Source: Pseudopithomyces maydicus
Lineage: Eukaryota > Ascomycota > Dothideomycetes > Pleosporales > Didymosphaeriaceae
Direction: 5' to 3'
Assembly: GCA_026873275.1 (NCBI GenBank)
Contig: JANTUC010000010.1
Location: 1,302,001 to 1,366,000 of the forward strand
DNA length: 64,000 nt
A model generated the notes under the pieces. It was given only the letters and a program-made list of their open reading frames with translations, ran no database searches and was not told where the DNA came from. The position numbers and the translations under genes were made by a program. How positions within the stretch are numbered: position 1 is the stretch's first letter; every line of letters begins with the position of its first letter. Below, in pieces: positions 20,726-33,326 of this stretch.

Positions 20726-21925
20726 TGGTATCAAGATGTCCTTCCCGTCCCAAATTTCCATCCAGGCCGCCCGAAAAGAACGGCGGATAAGCCTGCGATG
20801 TGACCCGACCGACCCTGTCCAGTCCTGTCCTGTCGATCGGATGGGATAACCGACCAGCAGCCCCCTGCTTGAAAGAAAAGCAAAGTATGTAAGCAAGTAC
20901 GTATGTACGTACTGGGTGATGTGTACAAAGTGCAGACATGCCAATCCCGGGCAATGTCAAACAGCAAAAGGGTGCGTATTATATGGTTACAAGGTTACAG
21001 TCTGGGAAAAGCCTGTTTCGGCCATGGAAAACCTCCAGGGTCCGTTGCGGAGTCCACCCGTCTACAACACTGACAAAGGAAAGAGGTGGAATGTCACAAA
21101 GGAGATAGAGAACTGCAGCAATCTGGCGCGGAGAAACAAATGTGTGAAGGCAAGGAGGAGATGTTGACACTAGCTACAACTTTTTTTTCTCGGTTTCGCT
21201 CCCCTTGTTACCCAGCATCCAACCTGGTATCTCGCGCCAGTCGCTCAATCCAAGCAGAGGGTAGTATGTGATGAAGTGGTAAGATGATGATGGTGTGCGC
21301 AAATGCAAAGATGCCAAATTTGGGGTATACGCCAATCGAAAGGAAATGATCCAACAAGAAAAGCAACACGCAGTCTAGCAAGGTATCTCTTACAAAGCTG
21401 TTGCCCCGGGAATGAAACTGGAAAGGAAATTGGGTGATTATGCAGCAAAAGTCCGTCCATGCGCGAACAGACGGAAAAAAACATGACCACGATAATTCCC
21501 ACTCCTTGCAAAGAAAATCCCTGCTTCTGAAAATGTAGCATAGATGTACCCATTGAAAATCAAGAGAGAGAGCGGAACTCGGAAAAATCGGCTGAGGGTG
21601 GCAGCGCTGAATGACGGATAAAGAACGATTGGAAGGGACATGATGCAGTGCGCCAAATAAACACCAAACCCAAGATTGCGGTTGTTGCACCATTTTTTCC
21701 AAAGGTGACTCAGTGCGTCTGGCACCTTTTGGACTCATGTACCGTACCTGACGGGATGTGGTCGTCAACCGTGAACGTCTAGTAGCGGCGCGAGCCCTGA
21801 TCTGTATCCGACGATAGTCGCTAGTAAATGAAAGCCCGAGATAGACCCGAATTACAGTAATTATGGAGCTGAAGAAGGAGTAGAGAATGCAAGTCCGGAT
21901 GTCAGATAGCCCAAGATGATGGGGA

Positions 21926-24349
21926 TCATCTGTACATGGATTGTGTGGCTAGGAGGCTAGCAGCTACGCTCGAAGCCCAATCATTTGGGTCATCGGGCGG
22001 GGTAGCGTATTTTGTCGAAGGGCCTTGATCTTGTGTCGGGCGGGTCTTTGAGATCTCGAGTGGCTTCGTGGGGGTGTGGTAGGATGCTTGCCCGAAGCCA
22101 ACGCCGTTCCGATTTGCAGACGGCGATGGCGTAAGATATGAAGCAGCAGGGTTCCCGTCCACGTAGGCGGGCCGGTGGGTCCTCTTTTGCTGTTCCTGAA
22201 GGGCCCGAGAATTTCGGTCAAGCTTCTTCGCGGCCTTGTGGGCAGAAGCCAACACTTCACTCAAGAGTTCTTCTTCTTCATTGGGCGTTTCATATTTGTT
22301 CGAAGGGTTCGACTTGGTTTGGAGAGCACGCCTGGTCCTGCTCGAGATCGGGCCACCGACTTGAGGAATGCCAGACTCTGATACACGGTTGTCCAGACCA
22401 TGGTTCAACGAATGGTGGCGCTTGAGCATAGGGTTAGCAGCCACCCGTGCACTTTTCGTGACATTGCTTGGTTGGGGAGGGGCATCAAGGCTGCACCTTA
22501 CATTTTGCAGGGCCTTGTCCAACTCCGAGAGGTCAGAATTGGTGGAAGGCGTGGGTGCCAGAGGCTGATCAATCAACATCGATTGCCTGTTGCTTCCGGA
22601 TGCCCAGGGTGCGCATCCAGCGTTGGCCTCGATGTCATCCGAGTTGGGAGACATGGGCGTCTGATACCGACCAGACAGACGGCGCGCTCGCTTTCTCAAA
22701 TGCGAAAAGAAGCCCTCCTTGTGTCCACTGGCAGGTGAAGCAAGCCCTGATTGGCCGTTCAAGGCTCTCTCCGCTTCTTGGCGGTGGATGTCTGCGTAGT
22801 GATTCCCGTGCGATGCAACGGAGAGCTGACGACCAATCTTCTTGGCTGCCTTCTCGTCTCCTTCTGCGGCGCGTACGCTCGCTTGAGCAGTGACTTCAGC
22901 CGACAAAGGAGACACGGGTCTGATTGACGGCAAGATGGGGATGGGTGCTCCGTTGGCAGGAACGCCGTTCGTCCACGTAGCTCGCTTAGTGGGATTGGGG
23001 CGCTGCTTGGTCTGGCTGTTCACCTCCGCACCACTTGCATGTGCAGGTGACGGGCGAGGCGATGCTGTCTGAGTTGAAGTGTGTTGTGGAACGGCTGGTG
23101 CACTTTCTCGTGCCACCAACGACCTGCGCAGCCATGAGGAAGTCTTGGATGTGAGGCTGGGCGAGGCATCAGGCGAGTCCTTTCCAGACAAGTCGGACTG
23201 CTTGCGGCCTAGCAAGCGAGACGAAGAAGACTTGAGTCTTAGCGGGTCGAAAGCATCTTGGAAATATTCGTGAGCAAGCGCTTGCGTAGAAGTTGGCCTG
23301 CCTCGCGGGTCCCACATGAGGCACCACGTGACGAAGTTGGCCAAACTGGCTGGCCATTGTGGGGCTTGGAGGATTGTGTCGATAGAGTGCGGCGCCATCT
23401 TGGGGAAAGAAAAGCCTAGCTTTTGAGCCAAGCGTACACCGTCCTTCCACTCACCACCGCCAACTCGGTGACCGTGTTTGTTCACCCAGCTTCCTGGGCT
23501 ACCCATAATCTCGCACACCCTCCAAACCTGATCGACCTCGTTACCACCAGGGAACAATGGCTTTAGGGTAGCAATCTCGACTGCCATAGCGCCAACGGCC
23601 CAGATGTCGACAGGTGCCGAGTACTCGCCCGCACGCAGAAGTACCTCGGGAGCTCGGTACCATCGTGTCGAGACGTAGGTGGTGTAGGGAAGCTTTGAGT
23701 GGGTTTCACGGGCAAGACCGAAATCAGCGATCTTGATGGTGTATACCGGAGGTGTTGATGGTGGGGTCATGAGTGCGGAGTATCTCCGGAACGGGTGGGA
23801 TGTGTCATTTTGTTGCGAGGTGGAAACCAAGATGTTCTCAGGCTTGATGTCGCGGTGGAAGAATTCACGTTGATGGATGTGCTCCAAGCCAGCAAGGATC
23901 TGAACGAGGATGCTCTTTACACTGTGGGCGTCCATGGGCTTGTGATCGCGCGCCTTCATCAGTTGGTAGAGGTTGCCGTCCATAAACTCCATAGCGATGT
24001 GGAGTCGCCTGCTGTAAGGGTCCAAGAAGATGTCCAGAGCAGGGACAAGATGGGGATGTGGGGGTAGTGAGCGAAGAAAGATGACTTCTCGAAGTTCCAA
24101 GCAGGCTTGGAACGAGTCGAATGTCTTCTTCATCGTCTTGATAGCGACCTAGAGGGGATCAGATGCTGTCGCCATGAACGCGACCGTGGGGCATACCAGT
24201 GTGCCACGACGCGCAATGTGCGCGCCGGCGGTCCGTACACGTGCAAGAGCGACGCTGCCGAAGCTGCCATCGCCAATCTCTTTCATGACCTCATATCGTT
24301 CCTCCAACGACGCCCAACCCTGGGGTTGGCTTTGCGCGTCGGGGTACAT
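21926..24349 (-). CDS. Ime2/MAK-family (RCK) serine/threonine protein kinase
   Basis: The exons are complement(join(21926..24148,24197..24349)), 791 aa. The 48 nt intron (GTATGC...CTCTAG) joins RRGTL to VAIK. The kinase domain spans about residues 19-330: glycine loop IGDGSFGSV (25-33), VAIK lysine 55, HRD 149-151, DFG 193-195 and activation-loop TTY 207-209 within TTYVSTRWYRAPE. The TxY motif with WYRAPE is characteristic of the MAK/ICK/Ime2 group, which in fungi regulates meiosis, light response and mating or morphogenesis (Ime2 in yeast, ImeB in Aspergillus, Crk1 in Ustilago). An extra segment of about 25 residues lies between catalytic loop and DFG (160-187). Residues 335-791 are a long Ser/Pro/basic tail without a known domain, as in other family members. 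The upstream region is long, GC-rich and gene-less, suggesting an extended promoter or leader. Confidence 0.9.
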
Positions 24350-25306
24350 ATTAGAGTGGTGGGAGAACTATACAATTAGCCTTGTGAGTTTGCTACGGGG
24401 CTTGTGTTTGTATGTACCGCTTGTGGCGTTCCTCGATGGTTGCTATGGAACTCTACTGCTCAGTTTGGCTCATCTCAGGTGGATGCAGAGGATTGGATGG
24501 TGTGTCGTATAGTGACGAGTGGTTACACAGAGGGGAGTCGAGTCCAGCGGAGGGGGTTCCGGTGCTTATCGCCAAGTCAAGGTTCGATAGCAGGAGGAGT
24601 AAGGGTCCAGGTTTCGCGCAGATGCGGGAGTGGTGTCGAAGAAATGAGGGACGTTTGATGCGAAAAGGGCGTGCGGTGGGCGGTCCAGGGACACGGTAGG
24701 CGGATAGGCGTGGACGGGATAGCACGTTCTAGCGGTGGGCAGAGGAATTATTCTGTGACCATAGCTCGAGTGGCTTGTGAATCAGGATAATAGGTGACAG
24801 AGGACGTGCGTCCGGGGAGGAGGGCAAGTGGAACAAAGCTCGAAAGGAGGTGGGAGTGAGCACCATGCGCTCCAGACGATCGCTACGAGGCCGTGCTGGC
24901 GAGGCGGTCAGTACAGGGTCGGCGACGTGTGAATGGTCGAGGAGGGTTGTCGGGGCACAACAAGACGACTTTGTCTAGGGAGCGTGGGTGGACCGGCCTG
25001 TGATTGATGGAGGGATCCAGCGGGAGGGCAAAGCGGTGGGACGGTGGGCTTGAGCATGAATCGGCAATGACAATTTCGGCTAGAGGGGAAAAGGAGCGGC
25101 GTGGCCAGTTGGTAATAATGGAGATGATGAGGCTGGAATGGGAAAGGCTGCGGGCCGGCCAGAGGATGGCCGTTGCTGAGGAGAGCAGCTGGCGAGGGCG
25201 GCGTTGGTGTGCTGGCAAGACTGGCGGCCGGTTGATTTTGCGAGGGCGTGTAGGGAGCCGCTGCAGGACCGGCGGACAGGCTTAGGCACTGGGGGCGCGC
25301 GCGCGC

Positions 25307-25352
25307 GCAGCAGCAGGAACAGCAACAGCAGCAGCGGGCGGGCGGGCGGGCA
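25307..25352. repeat. CAG-type run followed by GGGC repeats
   Basis: CAGCAGCAGGAACAGCAAC-type trinucleotides are followed by four GGGC units, at the start of the GC-rich island. No convincing coding context. Confidence 0.6.
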
Positions 25353-28300
25353 CGGGGCGGTGAATGGTGAATGCTAGCGAGCGTTGGGCGAAAGCTCAGT
25401 TTGGCAGAGCAGCGCAGACGATGGCCATGGCGAGGCGGATGATTATGAGCGCGACGGAGGGGGCGCCGGCGGGCGCTGCTGGGGGCGTGAAATTGCGTCG
25501 ACCAACGACGGGGGGCTGAAGGTTCGCATGGGCAGTGTTGAACCTGACTGCCGGGGGGGGGGACGAGGAAGGCACAATCGATCCCGCACGCCTGCCCTGA
25601 GGGCCCTGCTAGCGCCTGCACCCGGGCTGCATCGAGCCAGCGTCGCCAGAGACGCAGCCACTGAGCCAACCTTGGAAAGGCACCCCAGCGCGCGCCCAAA
25701 AGCTCCAAAAGCACCCGCCCCGGCCGGCCCATTGGCCCCAGCGGCCCCTTTTTGCCTTTATCGAACGCGCTTTTCCCTGAGTCGCGCCGTTGCCCTCGCC
25801 CGCCCGCGCGACGTTGTGCCTCCACGTGACGCTTATGCCCGACATCCACAGAGTTGTGTCGATGCTGCAGCGCGCGTCCATTTTTATCCCATCCCCCTCC
25901 CCTCCCCTCCCCCTCTCCCCTCGCTGGCGGCCAGCTTGCGCGCGCTGAGCCCGAGGCTGACCCCGACGCGACGCGCACCACGCACCACGCACCCGCGGCG
26001 GCAACAGTCGCAGCGTCGCAGCGCCAGCACCGCCAGCAGCAGCGCAGCAGTAGCCGCAGGCACGCCCCGAGCAGAGCCTGCGCACCGTGACGGCGACGCG
26101 ACGCGCCCTGGATCGCGTGCCTGGCTGCGACGCGGGCGGCATCGAAATGACATGGCCCGCCTGCTCGACCACGTTTCTGCGACGTCCTGCCTGCTGCCCG
26201 TGTCGGCCGATCAGCCCCTTTTTGTCCCTCTGAGCACCGCCGCCTCTGCCCAGCCGGGATGGCCCCCAATCTTGTTTTGGGCCCTGTCCCTGAGCCAGCT
26301 GCAGCCTTATTGGAGCGGCGCCGTCCTCGTTCCTGGCCATTGGCCCACGCCGTCCATAAGGTTCCGTCGTCGTGGTTCTACGCTCGAGGCGTCCCTCTAG
26401 CGCACCGTCGGAATCTACGGGAACCCAGACGGTCGTGCTTGGTGACGGCGCTCATGAATCTGCAAGCCGCTCTGCCGAACCCGCGGCGATGCGGTCATCT
26501 CGCCGACGATCGTCTGGGGCACATTGGGAGAGCATGACGAGACCTACTCTCCTGCCAGCTCCTTCGCCCTGTGTGTCCATGGCCGTCGCGCGTCATCGTC
26601 ATCATCGCCGCCATCATCATCAACCCTCAGCCTGAGCCCAGCCCGAGCCTGTCGCGTCCGCGGTCGAGGCCCGGCAAAGCTACCCCTCCGCGAGCCCTTA
26701 CGAGCACCACCAGCACGACTCGCTCGCTAGCGTGTCTTGCAACCCCTCCTGCCGCAATCACCATACGACCACACTGTCCGGCTTCCTTCCATTGCGTGGG
26801 CACGGAGACGCGGTTTGGGCCTCTGTGCGCCTGCCAGAATCGCATTCACACTGGCCTACGGTTCAATACGGTGCGATGTGCGAGCCCTGTTGTAATTGCC
26901 CTCGGAGCTTGCGTCTTCTCCCTGCTGCTTCTAGAAACATTCTCCCGTCTGCCCTGTCCCGTGCACTTTCGACGCGATATTGCCTGCCCTTCAGGATTGC
27001 AAGGGCTCCAGCTCGCCCGGTTTCAAAACACTCTTTATGCGTCATCGCATCGTCTCGATATTCATTGCACCTCGCCCTTGTCTTGTTCTTTCCACTGTTT
27101 GGTCTATCAAATTGCTTCCCATCTCGGCCCACGGACGTTTGTCAAGGCCATGGCTCGACGGATTCGCCATGTTACGGCCGGGCTGTCCACACTATTCACA
27201 TTCAGGCAGTAGATCCACCCGGTAATGACAATAATCGCCGCCCAATGAATTTTGACAGCACTAAAGAAGTTCAAACCCAACTCCCTAGCAACCGATGTTG
27301 CCTTCACGCCATGAGCCAATTGCGTGTGCCCACCTTGTGCGATTGACATTGGTTTTGCGCAGCCATCAAAACAACGCGGTGCACACGTCAGCCTCGCAGA
27401 CACAGCCAGTTCCCCCCAACCCAATCAGGCACCTGTCAAAATGCAATAGGCCCTTCTGCTTTGAGCACGTAGCCCAGTTCCGTTCATTACCTCACATGCT
27501 CCGTTCCCGATCGAGGTCCGTGACGCCGCCAGTCAACCGGGCCGTCTTAGCATTCACCCGCCGTCACGCTAGGGGAGGTCAGTTGGCCCTGCCTTGGAAA
27601 GCGCAGAGCTTGGGTCTTTGTGCAAGCCCACGTTTGTTGGCGCTCCTTCACAGCTCCTTACCCCGCTTGTTGGGTGGCATCCTCCGATCCTGTTCCCAGA
27701 TTTCTGGCCATACGTTCACTCTTGTTCACAGTTGGACGTTAAAGAATCGATGGTGAAGTGTCACTGTGCGACCGCACCTAGGTGTGCTGTTGATGTGTGA
27801 AATCCAGCATCTCGGCGCTTTCCTTTTCCATCAGTCAGCACATGCCGCTATCAGAACAAGCAAGAATGACAACGCGCACGAAAAGCAATAGTGCGGGTTC
27901 TAGTGACACCCTACCATTCGAATGTCTGCATCATGGACTTGAAATGCCGAGCGTGGGATGTCAACTTCTTTCGACGCTTGTCAGCATACCAATGGTCTTG
28001 TTCAACCGTCGGTGGCACCCGGCGGTCAAGGCTGGAATGTGATTACCGTCTCACTCCACGCAGTTCTCCTGCTGTAGATGCTGCAGCGCTGACTTCACCT
28101 TTGCAGTCGCAACTGCATCTACGATAGAGTTGCTCGTGAGACACCACGCTACTGTCCCAGTCATGTTACATCTTCCCACCAACCCTCGTGCTGGGTATCA
28201 TCGTCCAGGAATACCATCCTTCGAAGCTAACTTTCAAGGAGTGTGATTCGGATGTGTCTCAAGCAACCGTTTATCTACGGTTTCCGATGGTCGAGACTTT

Positions 28301-29566
28301 CTTGTACCTTCCTCTTCGCATCCCACTCCAACCCCTTCACACAGACGTAGCTCACACACCCACACCTGATCCACCGTCAGCCCCCAAGCACGGCAGGACT
28401 ATCAACCCGGTCCTTTCGCGAAGGACCGTCCCGAACAATCAAATCAGCGACCGTGCTTGGGCCGGCTTACGTGCGAGGCCGTTCAGGGAGAACACCATCC
28501 CATCAGGTTCGCAGGGCGAAGAATATGGAATTCCTATAATAAAGTACCCTACTGATACGTAAGGCGCAATCGAGTCTGGGGTCAGAGGTGGCGGACGTAA
28601 GCTGTGTGCTCAGCTCTGGAGATTACGGTGGTACAAGGATGAGGCCAAGGGAGGCCGGAGTTCTGAATAGAACAGACTGAATGCGGTTGGTCTCCTGTGT
28701 TGAATGATCGGGTCAATGTGAGGCGTCGAAGAAGCACGTGGGTCCCCGAGGAAAAGGGTCCGGAGCTGCCGCTTACGTGCCCAACCCAACCACCGAACAG
28801 GGAAGACATTGATTGTTATTTTGAGAGCCATCAGGGTCAACATCGGGGTTCCGTCTAATTGACAAATTTAGCGGACGTATCCACTCCCTTCATGGAATAC
28901 CGGAGACAGATTCTTGCTGCCCAGCACTTCTCATGTCAGCCGCAATATTGATATACCCCGCCGTCAAATCGATAGCAGAAGCACATCACTAGATTAGATA
29001 GGATCCGAGATATCGCCGTTCCCCCATCAAACAACCTGCCTCACATCTGTGATAACCGACAACCAGCACGTGGCGGCCACCGTAAACCAGCACGAGCATT
29101 CAATATCCCACTCTGAAGATCCCAGCCCATGCCCGGTCTGAACGCATGCCACATCACATCCGTTGCGCGTCCTCACCACTTTGGCAGACCCTTCGACCCA
29201 CCTGCCCATAGCATCTAACAAGCAAACACCATGTGCAATAAACAACCCACTCCCCACCCCCCACAAGCCCCTCACCCTCTCGCCCTCTCACCGACATCCC
29301 CAAAACCACAACAAACAACATGCACTCTCCATCTCCACCGCAACGACCCACGTCGCCTCGTCTCCAGACTCTTCCCCCACATGCATAACACACCACGCAG
29401 TACCACGCTGCACGCACGCACGCAGCCGAGACACCGGATACACTCACTACGCCTCGCTAGTCCTGTCCCCTCCACTTTTCAAGCCCTGAATCCGGGTAGG
29501 TTGACACTTTTCCCACACGAGTGAATTTTTTCTTTACAATACAATACGTTACGGATATGCCCGCCA

Positions 29567-29598
29567 TACCTACCTACCTGCCTGCCTGCCTACCTACT
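29567..29598. repeat. CCTA/CCTG tetranucleotide repeat
   Basis: Tandem ACCT/GCCT units form a pyrimidine-rich microsatellite. Non-coding context. Confidence 0.7.
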
Positions 29599-31444
29599 GC
29601 ACACATCGTGCGTGCGTGCTTGACACCCGTGGATCAGACGTGGCACGCACACTGACCGCCTTTTGCAAGTGGGCAAGTGGGAAAGCGCGAGGCGAGCGGA
29701 TGGAGGCCATGCCGAAACGGGACCCCACCGAACGCCGACGAACGCGTTTTCACGATGGTACGAGTGGGTCGGGGAAGAAGCGGTGCGGGAGGGGACGGAG
29801 GAGGGTGAGAGATGGGAGGGCAGAGCCGGCGAGGTGCGGTGTTGCGGTCACGGAGACGGGCATGTGGATGGAACGGATGTAGCGGTGACACGCTGTGATG
29901 CATACATACATACACCGACATGGACACGTTGGACACCGGCAAAAAAAATGAAGTTGAAACATGGGTATCAATTGAAACTATGGAATGAACTAGGCCAGCG
30001 ACCATGACATGGCAGCACAATGGTCTACTACGGCACTGAAAGACCTGAAAGCCGTTAGCACGGTTGCTGGACGGGAGATATCAAAAACCGAAAGGATTTG
30101 GTAGGGTATCAGTTCTCCAAGGTGAAATATTTTTTCTTCAACGGTGAACTCGGTAAGAACACAGCGAATAATTTTACTCATCAGGTGAAGGGGGAGGGAA
30201 ATTGTGAGAGGGATGCTTACCATCTAGGCCACGGTATAATGTACCACGAAGCAAATGTCTACGGGTATCTGCAAGCAGCAGTGGTTAGCAGTGAACTCTC
30301 AAAGCTGCTCATGCATCCTGGTTGGATGGCAAAGGAAAGTCTCCATCTGAGATCAGGCTGCTTCGCGTTAGCTGATGTACATCTTCGACCTGAGCTCATC
30401 GGCGTGACATACCTCATTAAATCAGATTTTTTTGGTAAGATCAATACGGCAGAAACCGTTCACACAGTGTGAATATCAAGGTATCATCATTCGAGATGGA
30501 GCACCGGACAGAGGAAAAAAATTTCAGCATACCTGCAACTTGGGTTAGCCTGATGTCAACCAGGTAAATCGACCCATGTGTGCAGTATGATGGCGATCAG
30601 AAGATGCGTTATCAACAAGCAACCCTCTTTCCGAACACCCACAGGTTTGTACGTCCTGTTGTAAACGAGCGCCGGTCGGAGAGTGCAGTCTGTCCGCCCG
30701 TTGCATCGGAGATGTTTCATCATGGAAAGAGTGCATGTCGAGAGAATGTGGAATATGTACCTGTAGAACGCGCTGTTAGCTATAGGTTCCAACATGTGCG
30801 CGCGATTGAGAAGTTTGTGTTGAGAGCACAATCAGACAAGGCTGAAACTTAAAATGACAAGATCGACATCGTATATTCAGGTCGAGGAATGCCTTTCCGG
30901 TGTCACAGTATCATCACTATGCTAAAGGATGGGTGCGAGGCAGTGGGGTAGCCGTACCTTTTAAAGCTATTCAATGGGTGCGACGCGCGCATGCGGACTG
31001 GAACATCTCGACACTGGAGTGACCGTTAGCGATGTTTTTACAATGCGATCAACGCGAAAACGGTGCCAAAGTATGCATCATTGTAATTCTAGAGTATTTA
31101 TGTCCGTCACGGAGCTATAGGAGTTGGATTGTTATGAAGTGTAATCCTTTGCAGCGGGGTCCGGTGGCAGAGAAGGGCAACTTACTGTGCGCGAAGACTG
31201 AGCAGTGAGAGCTTATTAGCATCTCATAAATATTCGGCGATTGATGAAGCGCATATAGGCGCGTTGAAGCCTCGGTGCGAGCACCTGGGAGGTGTGGAAG
31301 GTAGAAGTTCGACGATGAAGCTTTTTTTAAGAGGAGGCGGGGCGGAGCTACGATGCGCCGAGGCTAGTTACATAAGCGAACTACCGTTCCAAAGACCCAC
31401 CCCAACACCACTGCTCAATTGCTCCAGCAATACATTTTCAGAGC

Positions 31445-33326
31445 CTACGAAACCTTCTTACATAGCTTAGTGCCATATCCAAGGATTTCCCAATTCTCTG
31501 TGCCGGGTGTGGTTCTGGTGTATAAGATACCTTTGGGGTCCCACTTCTTCCGAAGCTCAAGGAGCTTAGGATACTTGCTTCCCCAATACGACTCCTGCCA
31601 ATTAGGCTCGTTTAGATCACCCTCATTTACGTACGTTGCACCATTGGGGCTGGCTTCTCTCATGGCTTTACCCACAATGTTGGTCTGAACGTTCTCGAGC
31701 TTCTTCTTTTCCTCCCACGACTCCAAACCAGTCATAATCACGTTAGTGATAACGAAGCTGCTGGCATTGCGCCACTTAGGATGAATTGCATTATCCGCAT
31801 ATGGCACGCCATGGCCAGGATTCACAATATGACCTACTGAAAAGCCCAGGGTCTCCGGTGTAGGGTTGGAACTTGCGAAGATGATAGCGTCAGCAACCTT
31901 CTCAGCGCCATCGTCAAGGTCTTGTTGAGTGAACAAGCGTCCGCCGACAACTGAATTCTGATTAGGCTGTTCGTCTTCAAACATATCAATGTAAAATTCG
32001 AAGAATGTCGGGAAAGCCTTGGTGTGCCGGGAGTGCGGGATCTTCGCTGCGTCAAGCTGATCAAAAAGAGGCTTCAGTACTTCGTTGAGCTTCTTTTCAT
32101 CCATCCGAGGGCCAACGATCGGGGCGACATGCAGCCTCCCAGGCCCAGGACCAACCTCGAAGTATATAAACATTCCGTTGTCGACATAGTGGTTTGCCAA
32201 ATTATGAAAGATATGGAAGCCTTTGTTGAATATTGCCGTGTTGTTGGTATGCGTTGTATTAATGTTGATGATGGTACCAGCTGTAGGTATTTCGGGAAAT
32301 GTCTTGACGGTAATCGAGACTACGACTGCAAATGTGGATGGACCGCCACCTTTCAGCGCCCAGAAGAGGTCCGGATTTTGCTTCTCGTTGGCCGTGACGT
32401 ACTCGCCATCAACAGTAATGGCATCAAATGATAATACATTGTCGGCGCCCATACCGTATATCGAAGTCAAGGGTCCATGACCTCCACCTTGGATATATCC
32501 ACCTGCCCAACCAACAGTCTGAATTTGATCAGAATATTAATCTTGCAGAATTGATGGAGATTACTCACGGGGCATTCTCCGCCTACAATCACAACTGGAG
32601 GCTTCTGAGCAAAGGCCTGCCGGAATAGCTCGCGGCCTTGAACACCAGCTCCAACAACGGCAGCGCCTCCCGTCCAATCACCTGGACCGGTGTATTTTTT
32701 AAGAAATGTGACGTCTCGAAAGCTATGGGTGTTGATGATCAACGAACCGAATCCTGTAGAGCGACCCATGAAGTCATGCCCGGTGTTTCTAATGATAAGA
32801 CGCAAATTTCGCTCGCGCGCAAAATCGATACCGGCTTTGATCTGCTCCTTTTTCTTCGCCAAAATCACATACATACCATAGAACCCTCGTGTGCACGGGG
32901 AATTGGGGTCATTTGATGGTAGGCAGGTATTGTTTGTATACACCGGCCACAGGTTCGCAATAGGGTGATCGGTTCTGATTATCTCAATTTCGATGCTTGC
33001 ATTTAGATATTGCGTACTTACAGCCATTGCTCGTTGACCCAATTATCCATCACTTCTGCACACGCTGCCTCATTAAATGTGCCGATGGTAGAATTCTCAA
33101 ATTTGCGATGGCAAGCTGCACCTGGAGGAATTGCGACTTGCAGCGCCCCATCTACAGTCTTGTTCAATCCGTTCCAATCCGCGGTCGTAGGCCAACATGA
33201 GTTGTCCGAGTAGCATTTACACTGGTAAGTGATACCTTCTACATTCTTGATCTCCCCCAGCCACTTTGCGGTAGCCGCACCACTGAAAGCAGCAAGAAGT
33301 GCAACAAAGAGAGAAGTACGAGCCAT
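31445..33326 (-). CDS. Secreted FAD-linked oxidoreductase (berberine-bridge type)
   Basis: The CDS is complement(join(31445..32518,32569..32974,33022..33326)), 594 aa, with introns of 50 and 47 nt (GTGAGT...TTCAG and GTAAGT...ATCAG), both in phase. Residues 1-20 (MARTSLFVALLAAFSGAATA) form a clear signal peptide. The FAD_binding_4 domain follows. IRNTGHDFMGRSTG supplies His168, the position that carries covalent 8-alpha-histidyl FAD in this family. VIVGGECPTVGWAGGYIQGGGHGPL supplies Cys236, a candidate for the second, cysteinyl link. The C-terminus (about 530-594, ending NWEILGYGTK) is a BBE domain with YWGSKYPKLLELRKKWDPKGILY. Relatives include fungal isoamyl-alcohol-oxidase-like and 6-hydroxynicotine-oxidase-like enzymes. 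The substrate cannot be told from sequence. No secondary-metabolite cluster is adjacent. Confidence 0.9.

Larger units (their letters stand above)
19481..21925. other. 2.4 kb convergent intergenic region rich in short repeats
   Basis: It lies between the 3' ends of NAR1 and the kinase gene. No supported gene. It contains clustered simple sequences: overlapping GGTACC/TAGGTACCTA palindromes (19838-19882), GTGCGG repeats (20029-20052), GATGGT repeats (about 20200-20226) and a GTAA run (20685-20725). The rightmost part is probably kinase 3' untranslated sequence. Confidence 0.5.
24350..31444. other. 7 kb gene-less region upstream of the kinase
   Basis: No supported gene. The left 2.3 kb is strongly GC-rich and contains long open frames on both strands over the same bases, which is what GC-rich sequence gives by chance. 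The middle (26.7-29.5 kb) has frames up to about 200 codons without recognisable content. The right part (29.9-31.4 kb) is nearer average composition, with scattered donor-like GTAAGT/GTATGT words but no exon chain I can defend. It probably includes the kinase promoter and 5' leader and the 3' flank of the oxidoreductase gene. Confidence 0.45.

Noticed and set aside
24908..26269. 453-codon minus-strand open frame
   Set aside because: It overlaps a 338-codon open frame on the other strand in very GC-rich sequence, has biased Arg/Ala/Gly composition, no recognisable domain and no splice structure. Long frames are expected by chance here.
25384..26400. 338-codon plus-strand open frame
   Set aside because: Same GC-rich island as the opposing frame. 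Low-complexity, no domain, no promoter or start context of note.
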